Shown piece by piece: positions 46,001 to 57,659 of a DNA stretch of 64,000 nucleotides; position 1 is the stretch's first letter; each line of letters starts with the position of its first letter. Source of the DNA: Larix kaempferi (taxonomy: Eukaryota > Streptophyta > Pinopsida > Pinales > Pinaceae). The notes beneath the pieces are model-generated. The model was not told where the DNA came from, ran no database searches, and saw only the letters and a program-made list of their open reading frames with translations. A program made the position numbers and the translations under genes. Location: NCBI GenBank assembly GCA_027924585.1, contig BSBM01000871.1:1240001-1304000 (forward strand), given 5' to 3'.

Positions 46001-47299
46001 GCAAGTTACAACCGAAATGCTTATTCTATGAATCAATCAAGCTAGATCTACAATCATACATAAACAAAAGAAGAATAGACTAGAGCAATATCACCTCATA
46101 TGCTTGCATGCATCCAACAGAAGTACACCAATGGAACTCCAAAGCCTTTCACTTGCATTAAAATATATCACTAGTAGAAAGAGTAGAGGTTTCTTGCATC
46201 CATGTGAATAATGGAGCAAGAGCCTTGCTTATATAGAAAAAGGAGAGAGGGGGAGGTGCATTTCCCAAGATAGATCCTCTTTGACACTTGGAGAAATGCA
46301 TTGATACACTTGGAAAAGGCTTGTTGACACATGTGAGGGGTTTGGGGAGGTTAATGACACATTTCTCCAACCATTTGACACTTTTTAACCTCCACTTGAA
46401 ACCTCTCCAACCACAAATTCGAATTTGTGAAAAAGAGAGCCATTTAGGGCATCAAATGACAAGTGTAGGATCCGAATCATGATTGATATGGTGGTTGGAG
46501 TGGTATTCAATGGGATGGCTGCCACCTCTTCCCAATCAAATCAATGCCCATAACACTCCAATATTGATTAGGATCTTCTTTAAATGTCTTTTCCAAGTCA
46601 ACTGGTCCAGCTCACCAGACCACCCACCTTTTCTGTAGGAGTTTGGATTTGCTCCAAATCCATTATTTTTGAATTAAAAATTACTTTTTTAATATTTTGG
46701 AGAGAAATTTGATTGAGTGAAAAATAATCACTCAATACTTAGGAAAAGTGGGTTTAGGGGTTTTATGGGTGCTCTGATTTAGAAAATGAGCACCCCCTGT
46801 CCAATTTCACCTCTTAACCCATCTTTTATCACTTTTCTTATTTTTTAATTAAATTATTAAAAAATCTCATAAATTGAGAAAAAATAATTTTCTCAGAATG
46901 ACTCAAAAATCCTAGGGGACCTAGTGCATGTCCATATGACTCAATAGTGATGGATAGCATGTTACAAAATACATTCCAGTAGGTTTTAATAACCCCTCAA
47001 AATTCATTATCATGGAAACACTCCAGCTTTGGAGGTATGAGTGAAAAACTCAGGAATTATACATCACTGAATAGTAGCGCATAATCCCTAAGGAAAAAAC
47101 ACTCTAGAGTATCTCCTTGATAACAAACCCTAAGGAAGGCCAAACCTTTCATAAAAAACCCATGCATAGACCAACTTATTACAATTTCCCCGTAGGGGTC
47201 TAGACATGCAAAATTTACAAAGGGCCAAATATTTTTGGCCTGATGGATCTCGGAACACTGATGATCAACATTGAACATGTTCACAACTTCAATGGTTCA
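43033..47299. other. Non-coding retroelement-derived region, probable GypI 3' part and LTR
   Basis: No intact gene. The minus-strand TATA box at 46227-46235 and the position downstream of the GypI integrase end suggest a decayed 3' LTR somewhere in about 44450-47000. LTR ends could not be fixed. Stretches around 44460-45260 resemble retroelement leader sequence. A short GT run lies near 45150. Confidence 0.4.
46227..46235 (-). promoter_or_regulatory. TATA box of probable GypI LTR
   Basis: GCTTATATA on plus, TATATAAGC on minus, the same form as in the GypC LTR. Assignment to GypI is inferred from strand and position. Confidence 0.4.
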
Positions 47300-47453
47300 C
47301 TCAGAATCCACTAAGTGCAATTTAGTGGATAACAAGAGCCATTGGTATTATACTAAAGGATTCTTCCATCACTATCCCTTAAGAGCTACAAATAATTTCC
47401 CACCATTGCAACGACAATATACGGGCCAATCCACAACTTTTGGAATTTAAAAT
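47300..47453 (-). pseudogene. GypI integrase C-terminus, distal part
   Basis: On the minus strand, joined across CopE, this reads KFQKLWIGPYIVVAMVGNY and LLRDSDGRIL...NTNGS, the conserved end of plant gypsy integrase. Interrupted by CopE at the duplication AAAAT (47449-47453). A few stops are present. The proximal part is 62797-62995. Confidence 0.75.
47449..47453. repeat. CopE target-site duplication, left copy (AAAAT)
   Basis: Exact match to 62797-62801. Removing one copy and CopE restores the integrase reading. Confidence 0.88.
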
Positions 47454-48087
47454 TGTTAGTTTTTTAGAATTTACTTCAATTTGATCTAGGATCTTAACTG
47501 AGAGAACAACATCTACAGCATATCAATCATGGACACAATAATGCAAGAACACAAGAGACACAGAGTTCTCTTGGGGAAAACCATAAAGGTGAAAAACCCC
47601 AATAACTTCCTCAGAGATAGATAGAGCAATGATACAACCCAAGCATAAGAGATAGACATCTCCTAGTAGCAGCTTCTCCTCCTCCACAAGTGCACCACTC
47701 TCCCGAGAGTGTGAGAGAGAATAGAATGATCAAATAGAGTGCCTCCCGCACTCTATTTATACTTGACTTGACTTGCCTAATAACCTTTACTAGGTTGGCC
47801 TTAACTTAACCACATAACATAATGCTGATTGGGCCGACACCTAATAGGGTGGTCTAATAAGCCTTTGACCCACATGGCTAACCCCCAATAGGGTGGTCTA
47901 ATACCCCTTCGACCCACATGACTTATACAGGGCTGACCCCAACAAGGTGGTCTAATAACCCATCAAGTATAAGTTATGACACTTACAATATAAATGACAA
48001 CACTTCTGTATAGAGGTATAATAACATCTCTATAGGAATACGATATACATATATGAAATACATTCCGAAGTTACATAAACATCAACA
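47454..48087 (-). repeat. CopE 3' LTR (634 bp)
   Basis: TGTTAGTTTTTTAG...ACATCAACA. TATA box on minus at 47753-47761 (CTATTTATA on plus). U3 holds repeats of AATAGGGTGGTCTAATA (about 47850-47960). Confidence 0.88.
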
Positions 48088-48098
48088 CTCCCTCTTAA
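48088..48098 (-). promoter_or_regulatory. CopE polypurine tract
   Basis: Minus-strand TTAAGAGGGAG abuts the LTR start TGTTGATG. Confidence 0.8.
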
Positions 48099-48354
48099 CT
48101 AGGAAGGTATTTCTCGACACAGATCATCTAGCACAAGTCTTCTTCTCTGGATCATTATCATCGATGCATCGTCATCGAATCATCATCATCGTCACTGCTG
48201 CTTCTATCTCAATCAATCTCTGAATCTACTCATCATAGGAAGTTCTATAGAGCCAGTCCTTTTTCATACTGGATGTAGGCCAACCACCTGTAGGTCTTCA
48301 TCATCACTGGCCATACTGTGGAATCCTCAGGACTTATTATGTGCATCACAAAAC

Positions 48355-48830
48355 CTCGAAAGAGCATCCCATGATGTTATGGGTACACAACTCCGACCTG
48401 TAGGATCTCCCAGGGCCATATTATATGTGACCTCACCACACAACCTTGCAAGAGCATCCCAGGCTATTACGAGCACACAGCTCTACCTATAGGATCTCCC
48501 AGGGACATATTACATGTGGTCATGGAAAACCTTGCAAGAGCATCCCAGGACTTATTACGGGCACACGACCCAACCTGTCAGATCTCCCAGGGACATATTA
48601 TATGCCATAGGACAAAACCTCGAAAGAGCATCTGCCAGATATCCCAGGGCCAAATTATATGCCATAGGAAAAAACTCGAAAGACTATTTGCAGATCTCCC
48701 AGGGACAAATTATATGTCCTCCCAGAGCAAAACCTCGAAAGAGTATTTGCTAGATATCCCAGGGCCAAATTACATGCCATAGGAAAAACTTCAAAAGACT
48801 ATCTGCAAATCTCCTAGGGCCAAATTATAT
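48355..48830 (-). repeat. CopE tandem array 1 (units of ~56-88 bp)
   Basis: GATCTCCCAGGG or GATATCCCAGGG recurs at 48412, 48492, 48581, 48637, 48693, 48752 and 48809, alternating with CCTCGAAAGAGCATCCC-like text. Lies between RNase H and the 3' LTR, like the arrays of Cop1. Confidence 0.85.
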
Positions 48831-48839
48831 GCTCATCTG

Positions 48840-49400
48840 CACAACCTGATACACGACCATAGAGTATCAACCTGATACTCACCATACATCATCCTGATGT
48901 ATACATGATCATCCTAATCATCATCACTACAACATCCTGCTGCATGTCATCTAGAGCAACATCCTGAAGCTCATCATCCATGATCATCCTGATCATATAA
49001 TGCATCTATCTGATGCATACCAAGTATCTACCTGATACATATCATCATACATGATCCACCTGATCATACAATGTATCCACCTGATACAAATACAAAAACA
49101 TGATCCACTTGATCATACCTGATACATATCAACATACATGATCTACCTGATCATACACAGTATCCACCTGATACATATACATATACATAGTCCAAGCATC
49201 CAACATGATGCATATGCAAAACATATACAAATGATCCTACTGATCATATCCAACATCCAACATGATGCATACATACAAATACATATAAATTATCCAACTG
49301 ATCATATCCAGCATCCAACATGATGCGTACATACATACACATATAAATGATCCAATTGATCATATCCAGCATCCTCCTGATGCATATACAGAGTAGTAAT
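48840..49400 (-). repeat. CopE tandem array 2 (short CCTGATAC / GATCATCCTGATCAT units)
   Basis: Irregular repeats of CTGATCATAC, CCTGATACATA and CATCCAACATGATGCAT over ~560 bp. More degenerate than array 1. Confidence 0.75.
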
Positions 49401-49501
49401 TGGAGCATCATCCCGATTCTCATCATCCAATGCTTACATCCACAACCATGTGAAGGATCCTCCTTCCAACATGCTTGGAATGGCTTCTGCAAATGTGTTC
49501 A

Positions 49502-49929
49502 TCACTTCTTCCTCGAAGTGTCATCAATCTGAAGAACACCAAGCCTCTCTCTGAAGTACTCAAACTTCACTCTGGCTAGTGGTTTCGTTAGCACATCCGC
49601 AATCTGCTCATCCGTCGCAACATACAGGAGCTTCACTGCTCCTCTCTGCACCATATCCCTGATATAGTGATATTTGATCTCTATGTGTTTCCACCTATCA
49701 TGAAACATTGGGTTCTTAGATAACTTCATACAACTCTGGTTATCACAGAAGATACCAGTAGCTTCCAAAGCCATACTGCCTCACAACTAGCCGGACAGGT
49801 TGCAACATACTCTGCCTCGACTGTACTCAGTGCTACGTAGTATTGCTTCCTACTAAACCAAGAGATCACACCTGATCCCATATTGAAGCAACACTCAGAT
49901 GTGCTCTTCCTATTTGCAACACTGCCTGT
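49502..49929 (-). pseudogene. CopE RNase H, distal part
   Basis: Minus-strand segments 49726-49929 (SVANRKSTSECCFNMGSGVI, VALSTVEAEYVATCPASCEA) and 49502-49774 (CDNQSCMKLSKNPMFHD, then ADVLTKPLARVKFEYFRERL) are copia RNase H with most conserved positions present. The frame changes around 49750. The upstream half is across GypG at 58349 (DSDWAG). The stop at 49502 is followed by array sequence rather than by the LTR. Confidence 0.85.
49925..49929. repeat. GypG target-site duplication, left copy (CCTGT)
   Basis: CCTGT versus CCTGC at 58349-58353. The copia reading DSDWAGSVANR is restored when GypG and one copy are removed. Confidence 0.75.
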
Positions 49930-50623
49930 TGTTCCTTGGTTTTGGAACCAAGCTTGTGCAATGGGCACCTATCAACAATGTGATAGCAGTTTCAATATAG
50001 AAAGCAAAAACGATTATGAATTAAATCTAAATCTAAACTAACATGTGCATATAACAAATAAATCTAAAATGATTCATGGAAAGAACAAGAAATGAAAGAA
50101 TGTTTTGTATTATAATACCTCAAATGGTAAGGATTTGTGGTGTTGAGCAGCTCTAAGGTTGAGATGCTCCAGGCTCCAATGGTCTCTTCTCCAAGATTGC
50201 TACAATGGTCAAGAATTCAAGAGAGATTTTGACAGCATGAGGATAGGATGATGGATGGATGGTTAGTGAGGATCCCCTACCACCTTTTTATAGTTTTTGG
50301 TGGTGGGGAATACCATTATGGTTTTGAGAAAACCAATGGTATTGACCAACATGGTTTAGGTACTTTTTTTTCCTCTTTTTTTTCTTTTTTGAATATTTTG
50401 AATATTTTTATTCCCTTTTAATATTTTTGGGAATTCTGGACCCTTTTTGAGGGTTTTTTTTTTGTTTTTTGAGGAAAAATATATATTTTGAGGGGAAAAA
50501 AGGGTGTATTATAGTCTTTTTGGTGACCTTTTGATGGCTTTATAGGCTCAAATGGTGGAAAAGTGGAAAAATGGGTCATGTGAATAAGGGAATGAGCTAG
50601 TGAACACTTTTTGGGTGTTAACA
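49930..50623 (-). repeat. GypG 3' LTR (694 bp)
   Basis: TGTTCCTTGG...GTGTTAACA. Minus TATA box TATAAAAAG inside 50284-50293. High similarity to 57660-58348. The first 20 bases form a hairpin (stem GTTCC/GGAAC). Confidence 0.88.
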
Positions 50624-52915
50624 GATTGCCCCCTGATGTGTGAGGGCAGGAGCTCATCGTATGGCCGATAGACATCATAGTTCTTTTGTCTTTTTCCTAG
50701 GGTTTGGGGAAGAGAAGAGACCGGTTGGAGACTGGATCAACAACCCCTTGGAAGCTGCAAAAACAAAAAATATTACATGGCCTCAATATGAATGAGGAAT
50801 AATATCTGATAATGGACGAGGCGGGCATACCCATGCTCGTATCAAGACATATACATAACAATTAGTCCCTAGAAGGGGGACCTGAATAAGACATAAAATC
50901 TGTTGGTACATCGTAATGGTCCAAAGGGGACACTATTCTAGGATGTACTCATGATCATAACATGACTAATCTCAATAACTGATACACTGGAAATGCAACA
51001 ACCGTTCCGAATAATGTTTCAGAAGGGTTGATGAACTACTAAAACTGAAGGTGTCCAATATCTGTAGGGACTCAACAACTGTGAGTCAAATCTGAGGAGT
51101 TATATGTAACTATATACTCAAGGGAGTATAAAAGTGGGGTGCATCTGAATACTATCGCTAAACACAACCTGGGTATCCATAGGAAAATGTAACTGGTTGT
51201 TTCCTTATTCAGATGACTCTCAAGTGTGGTAGAGTCAGGTGATATCCGGGGTCTTCAACAAATAACTGAAAGGACTGATACCCTGTATGAGTCTCCACAA
51301 TGCGATCAAGGTGTTGAATTCGAGCATGTGAGATCCAATCATTTGGAGAGGCACCGAGGAATCCTTTCGAAATGATCCGTAGGCACTCATCACAAATGGT
51401 GATGAGTCCAAGGCACAGGGACCTCTAGGTCTATCCTCTGGAATAAATTTGGTTGGCGTCGACAGAGGGAGACCGGCAACTATCAAGGCAATGATGTTTC
51501 CTTGATAGGAGCGTGAGGTGTACAACTGAAGTGTGGTAGTACTAATGGTAGGACTAACATACTATGGGTATGGGAAATAACTGGGGTCACAGATTGGTTG
51601 GACTCAAACTTCCTTTGTTCAGAGTATGATGACATGGTTGACTTGGCAGTGTAGGAAACTGACTTGTAGGTGCGGGGATCATAGCTTTTAAGGACTGAAG
51701 GGTATGTATTAACTCTAGGGGGACAAGCTGATGGATGCTGTAGAGGGACTCTCAGGGTGACATACTGCAGAATACTCTGAACAACGGCGATCAAAATGGG
51801 GAAGTTGCCATATAAGTAGACATGATCTGTTGTGGCACCGAGAAGCACCATTGGGTTCTTCTGCATAGTTTTAATGAGCTCGAAGAAGGGCTTAAAGTGT
51901 GCTCTGAAATGGTACTATCCTGTGGATTTTGTGAGCCCAGGATGGTGTTTGCTCATGGTCGTTTTCATTTTTAGAGAGTTTGAAAGCGGTAAGTAGACTC
52001 CATTGGTGCTCTTTTTTGTAAGTTAGTCTCCAAGGCCTGAAAAAGCATAAAATGATGCAAATGGAGAACTCCTCTAGATGATGTGACTAGAGTATTCCTT
52101 TTTCGTAATTAGTCTACAAGGTCCGGAAAATGGGTAAACTTATACCAGGTAGACGCCCTTTCAAATACTTTTAGAGAGCATGAAAGGAAGCAAGGTTGCT
52201 CGACAATCTTTTCATTGTTTTAGGAGTCAGAAAAGAGCTTAACGGAAACTCCCTAAGTGCCTTTTTCGTAAAAGAATTGCTTGGCCCGAAAAAGGGATAA
52301 AATTATATCGAACAAAAAAGGTATTGGTGAGAGCGAGAAATGATCTCGAGCATCATCACGAGCATGGAAAATGGAATCCGGCGACATGAAGATCGTAAAA
52401 AAGGGGCAATGGCCGTTGTGGCATGTGAACCGAGGCGATGAGTGGCATTTTGAAAAAATGCCCGAAAATCATGGGGGTGAGAGCGAGAAATGGTCTCAAG
52501 CATCATCACGAGCGCGGAAAATTGAATTCGACGATATAAAACTTGTCAAAAACGGACGACAGCCGATGTGGCATGCAAACCGAGGCGACGAGGAGGCATG
52601 TAAAAAATGCCAGAAAAATCTAGGCGTGAGAGCGAGAAATGATCTCAAGTATCGTCACGGGCACGGAAATATGAATTCGGGGTGCAAATGGTGCGAAAAA
52701 CGGAGGTCATAAGGACTCCGGAATGGTCATAGGAAATAACTAGGTTAAAAAATGGCTACAAATAAAGGTGAGCCCACCAAGCAAAGGATGCAGTGGTGGG
52801 GAGAAATGATGACCTGCGGGGGAAGAATACTAGGTGTACCAAATCAAATCAAATATACAAGTGATATGTGACCTCAAAAATGGTTGAGATCATGCATGTG
52901 AAAAAGTGAGCAGGG
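50624..52915 (-). other. GypG 3' non-coding region with a ~150-bp array
   Basis: 2.3 kb between the gag stop and the 3' LTR with no coding signal. Starts at the LTR with a minus-strand purine tract (CAGGGGGC). Contains the tandem repeat at 52327-52710. Confidence 0.6.
52327..52710 (-). repeat. GypG tandem repeat, ~150-bp unit, ~2.6 copies
   Basis: GTGAGAGCGAGAAATG recurs at 52327, 52478 and 52626 (151 and 148 bp apart), with conserved CATCACGAG and AACCGAGGCGA downstream. Confidence 0.85.
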
Positions 52916-54337
52916 TTAATGACCTTCCCCCATGCTATGTGCATGGGGTTTATGATTGTGGATCACATATGTGTTGGTTTGAACAATGGGGTCATTGAAA
53001 CAATGAGGTAGATGTGATGGGGAAGGTTCAAAATGATTGATCATGCCCCCTATCCTAGGGTCGAGGTAATCTATTATGCACCCTAACTCAGGGGTGTCAA
53101 TGTGGTGCAGATGTTGTCTCAGAGAGGGATCAATAGGGCATTGAGAAATTGCTACCGGGGGTCTATACCATGAGGCTGTGGGCTGTGGTGGCATACTGAA
53201 GTGATGATATGATGATGGGGGATTCCCTTTGTGGGGTGGATGCCCCCAGTATCTCCGACAAGAATCACGATGATGATGAGTAGGAAAGGTTTTGGGTCTG
53301 CCCCCATGTTGTGGACATGTGGTTTCCTTGTCGATTTGAAAGGGTTGAACATGTGTGTCAAAGGGATCAATGGAAGGGGCCGACCAGATAGAGGGGTATC
53401 CAGTGGAAACCGTGTAAATGGTGTTAATTTCTTCCAAGGAGGAAGATGGTGGGGGACGAATTTCCTCAATTTGAGGAGGGGATATCTTGAGGTCGGCATT
53501 ATTCAATTCACATAGAGCTGCTCTATAATATGGGAGATCAGAGTAGTGATGTGAGTAATGGCCGTAAATCCCGCATATCGCACAAGGGTGATTGGTACAC
53601 AACGATTTATCGCGAAGCTGAAGGGGCAATTCAAGTTTGACAACTGGTATGTTAGTGTCATCATTCAACATTTGCATATGTTCTTGAAGTGCCGGTAATT
53701 GTGGACATTGATGGGTAGCATGGCCTATATTGTCGCACAAAGAGCACTTGGGGGGAGCACGGATTGTTTTGGGATTCTTCGCCAGTTTTGGGGTCTCTGG
53801 GGGGGTGCAGGTTATGGGTCCAGTGGTATAAGTTTGTGGGCCTCTGCCCCCAGTGTTTCGGAATGGAGGGGGAGCATTTCTATATGTTGATGCCGTAGTC
53901 ACCATTGGGGGTGGTCGATTCTGGATGTTTTCTATACCAGGGGGTGGACGGTTAGAAGTATTGATGGGTTGGACCAGTTGTAAAATGACATTCAGTGTCG
54001 GGGGAGGGGTTGGGGTAGGTAGGTACCACACAGGTAGTCCTAATGTTAATCCTGGGAGATTAAGTGTAGCCATGATTGGTGTGTTGATGGCGCCTGAAGG
54101 TGGAAATAAAAATGGGATAGTATGAATTGGTGTGGCTCCTACGTGAGTTGGCACTGAGGGTGGTTGCAGGAGTAAAGGGGGCTGTTGGTTTGGTACCTGT
54201 ATAATGGCCGTATACCCAGCATATGGAACATGGGTGGTTTGTTCATAAATTGGGGTTCTTACCCTGTTTCGGTGGTTGATCAGGGTTTTGGTTGGCAGGG
54301 GTAGCGTTGTTGTTGTTTGGAGGATAAGTCTGAGCAA
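52916..54337 (-). pseudogene. GypG gag C-terminal part with CCHC knuckles (473 codons open)
   Basis: A long open segment, very rich in Pro, Thr and His. Knuckle CSLCDNIGHATHQC is complete. A second, CAICGIYGHYSHHY, lacks the last Cys. Such knuckles bind packaged RNA. The segment continues for ~230 residues of low-complexity Pro/His sequence to a TAA-type stop at 52916 without reaching protease. It lies in a different frame from the capsid part (54487-55248), so frameshifts separate them. Length is large for gag alone. Confidence 0.75.
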
Positions 54338-54486
54338 TTAGAGGTTGTGGTGCAGCAAGGACTACCTATGGTGGGTAATAAGCCGTTGGGGCTTGTGAGT
54401 GAACAGGAGCATGTGTGGCTTGCTGATGGTAATACGTAGGGGGGTGCAACCAGAGGTGGATAGGCTGAAGGTGCGTGACCATAACA

Positions 54487-55805
54487 CTATGGTGGACATG
54501 GGGGTCCATGAGTGTGGTGGGGGTGGGCCATGGGAGCATATGAAGTTGTAGCTCCGGAGTGAGATGTGGCCCGCGAAATATCGGGGCCATTATTATTGCG
54601 CATAATGGAAAATTGTTGGTTGTGGGACACAACTTGTCCAATGATGCTGGTGGCAGTGTGGGATGCCCCCAACGTGTCAGTTCGAGAGGAATCACCACGT
54701 GGAGCGTCAGGTAAAATGGTATACAGGTAGCCACACTGGGCGTAGATCAGATCAAACTGCTGGGCTTTTAGAATGGCTTCTTCTTCCGACTGGGGTCGTT
54801 CAGAAGCTACATCCTTGGCTATGAGAGGGAGGAGTGATTTTAGGAACCAATCCAGGAAGATACAGTCGTCAAGTTTTATCTTGAAAAGACTACGGCGCTT
54901 ACGCCACTCATGGATATGATCGGTGATGTGTGTAGCGGTGTTCTGTCTACAAAACAGTAGTATTTCCACTCCTGCATCGTAGCAGACAGGTAATTGGAAG
55001 AACTGTAGGAAAGTCGAGGCAAGGGATGTGAACGTAGGGTGTGTCCCGTGGGGTTGCTCGATGTACCATTTGGCTACCGAGCCAGTAAAATTTCGTTGTA
55101 ATAAACGAAGACGAATGGAATCGTCTACTATGGAGTTTGGGGAACACCATAGGTGAAAGGACATGATGTGGTTTTGGGGGTCTTCCCCAGCCTTGCCTTC
55201 AAATTTTTTGGGATATCGGAGGGGAGCTTTGTGGGCATGGGGGGCCAAGTGGGGTCATGTCTAATAGGATCATTAGTTAGTCTTGCCAAGTCTGGAAAAT
55301 TCAAACTTGCTAGAAATGGTAGACTGGCCGAGGGGTGTGATCTAGTGCCTGGGGAATAACTGTTAATAGTGGCATTATGTAGTGGTCCAGTGGCCCCTAA
55401 GGGTATGCTAGGTATGGAAGGTATGTTTCCTCCAACCGTTGTGGTGTGGGAAGGGCCAGCGCTCCCAAGTGCAACATGGGTTGCAGAGGGGTTAGGAATA
55501 GTGCCAGGAATTCCTGGGATTTGGGTTGTGGTAATGAGAGGGGGTGTGACCCCTATGTTGGGCATACCCATAATAGGTGGTGGTCCTGTGTTGGGCATAC
55601 CTAAAGGGGGAATGGCCGCTATATTAGGCATGCCTAAAGGGGTTGTTGTTACCATGGGTGGCACAATAGTAGTAGGGTTTGTCGATGTATCTCCAATAGC
55701 ACTGGTGAAAATGGGGTCGTATTGTGATCCAACCATGGGGTTGGTTGGTGATGTTTCAGTAGGGTGTTCAGATTCAGCCTTAGAATCAGATGTGAAGTGA
55801 GGCAC
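54487..55805 (-). pseudogene. GypG gag N-terminal and capsid part (two overlapping frames)
   Basis: 55128-55805 is a Pro/Ile/Thr-rich leader domain with repeated LGMPN motifs. Near 55190-55240 the reading shifts to 54487-55248, which is a typical gypsy capsid: YPKKFEGKAGEDPQNHIMSF, LRLLQRNFTGSVAKWYIEQP, FFQLP and ITDHIHEWRKRRSLF. The overlap of 120 bp with parallel sense in both frames marks a frameshift. Structural role in particle assembly is known for the family; here it is broken. Confidence 0.8.
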
Positions 55806-57659
55806 GTCAGAATCGGATGACTGTGTTCTATGCCAATGACGTGTCGAGTCAAGGGATAAGGCTCTATGTCTATGACATGTAGAGTCAAGTGTACCGAAAT
55901 GAGGGGGTTCACCCTGAAAATGGCGGGATCATGTTAAATTCTCAATGGTGAGAAATGTATAAAAATTCCAGTGGAAGGTGGTGATGTAAAAAACTCGAAA
56001 CCCTAGTGCAATAATGAGTGCAAGAGGGGAGTGAAAAAATATTGGCTCTCAGGCCAACAACCAACCTCAAAAGCACTTATTATAACAGCTGTGCTATAAT
56101 AAGTGGAGGGATCCAAAAAGGTGGTCAGAATACCAAAAGTCAAACAGTTCCTAGAAAAAAGTGGTGCTCACTAGACCAAAGGTGGGTATTGTATCATGCA
56201 AACACGTAACTAGAAGTATTGTGAGTCAACAAACGATATTCTCTGCAAGGTGATGAAATCCAAGTCAGACAATATAGAGTGTTGAATCAACAGCTAGATA
56301 TCCCCGTACCGGGAGGGACACCGGGTAGAAAATCCTAAAGAATGGAAACTAGGATACCCCATTCATGACACGTTCGGTTGGGTGAATCTGCAGTTTGGTT
56401 CTATCGCCACTATAACCCCATATGGGTGTACACCGAGAACTTCGAAAGGTATCCTTCGGTTACTGAATGGATTGCGGTATTCCACTTAGGCTTCCGGAAC
56501 TAGTCTGGCTACTTCAACCCTCCTAAGGGAGAGGCCTTCCCAATAAATTGGTTGATAACCGTGTCAAAATTATAAGGGATTTTTGGGACCCTAAAAGACA
56601 ACCACTATGTCTCAGATGTAAAAAATTGAGGGGTGTTATTGGCACACCTATCTCCTCAATCCTACGTAACTACAAGATTCTTTTAAGTGCTCCCCAAGTG
56701 GGGTTAAAAAGTTTGTTGAGTTAAGGTAGATTTTAAGGCTTAGTTTAAATAATGTGGCAAAGTGGGTGCAAGTGTGATTATTTAACTGAAATTGATTTGC
56801 CTCACTTGGGCGATTTATTACAAATGAAACAATAAGACGTTTCCAGTTTACAAAAAATAAAGGTGTTTTCGAAATGTAAATGCTTTAATAAAAACGATTC
56901 AAAAAATAATGGACTTTTTGAGATACTTTTTTAAAGGAAAGCAAAATACATAAAAAATTCAAGAAATAAATGGATTTGTTAAAAAAAAAATAAAAAATTG
57001 CTTGGGCAAACTATTGAGCAAATTAAAAGTGAAACCTATGATCTAAAAATAATGTTGAAAATCTTTTTTTCACTTACTAAAATTTTTTAAAAAGACTTTT
57101 TAATGGAGCATATGTAAATAGAAAATAATTCAGTATGACTATAATAATGCAGAAAAAATAATGCCGGAAAATACGCTAAATGGGAAAAAAAATTCTAAAA
57201 ATTGAGCTGAATTCAGTAAAATAGCATCGTGGGTTTTAGGGAAAAAGCCGTGATGTGCAGCGCGGAAAATGGCCGTGAAGATCAGCGCTGAAAAAGGCCG
57301 TGAAGCCGCGATGTGCAGCGCGAAAAATGGCCGCGAAGCCGTGATGTGCAGCGCGGAAAAAGGCCGCGAAGCCACAGCATGCCGTGCAGAAAAAGGCCGC
57401 GAGGTCGTGATGAGCCGCGTGACTGTCGGGCGAAAAGCCGCGAGGCGAAAACAGAAAAAAGTTACCGAAAAACGAACCCGAAAAATGAATTTTTGCGCTG
57501 TTTAAAGGGCACAGAAAGGGCCAAAAACTAGTGCAGCAATGGATCTGTTGCCTAGTATGGCAGATCTGTAAATTAAAATAATTAAAAATTAACAAAAACG
57601 AAGATCTAAAGCAAAAAACCAAGATCCAAGAATTCGAAGCCAGCGGAGTCACCAAAAAC
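55806..57659 (-). other. GypG 5' leader
   Basis: 1.85 kb between the 5' LTR and gag. Has a GC-rich array (57243-57432) next to the LTR and a very A-rich tract (56860-57200). No convincing frame. Confidence 0.6.
57243..57432 (-). repeat. GypG GC-rich short tandem repeat (~30-bp subunits)
   Basis: GATGTGCAGCGCG recurs at 57252, 57310 and 57343, with GGCCG(T/C)GAAG units between. Base composition differs sharply from the A-rich flank. Confidence 0.8.

Noticed and set aside
51235-51866. Minus-strand frames of 96 and 127 codons in the GypG 3' region
   Set aside because: No domain or family resemblance. Composition is like the surrounding non-coding DNA, so they are treated as chance.
55369-55800. 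143-codon plus-strand frame rich in Gly/Met/Val
   Set aside because: Mirror of the Pro/Ile-rich GypG gag on the opposite strand. No plus-strand context supports it.
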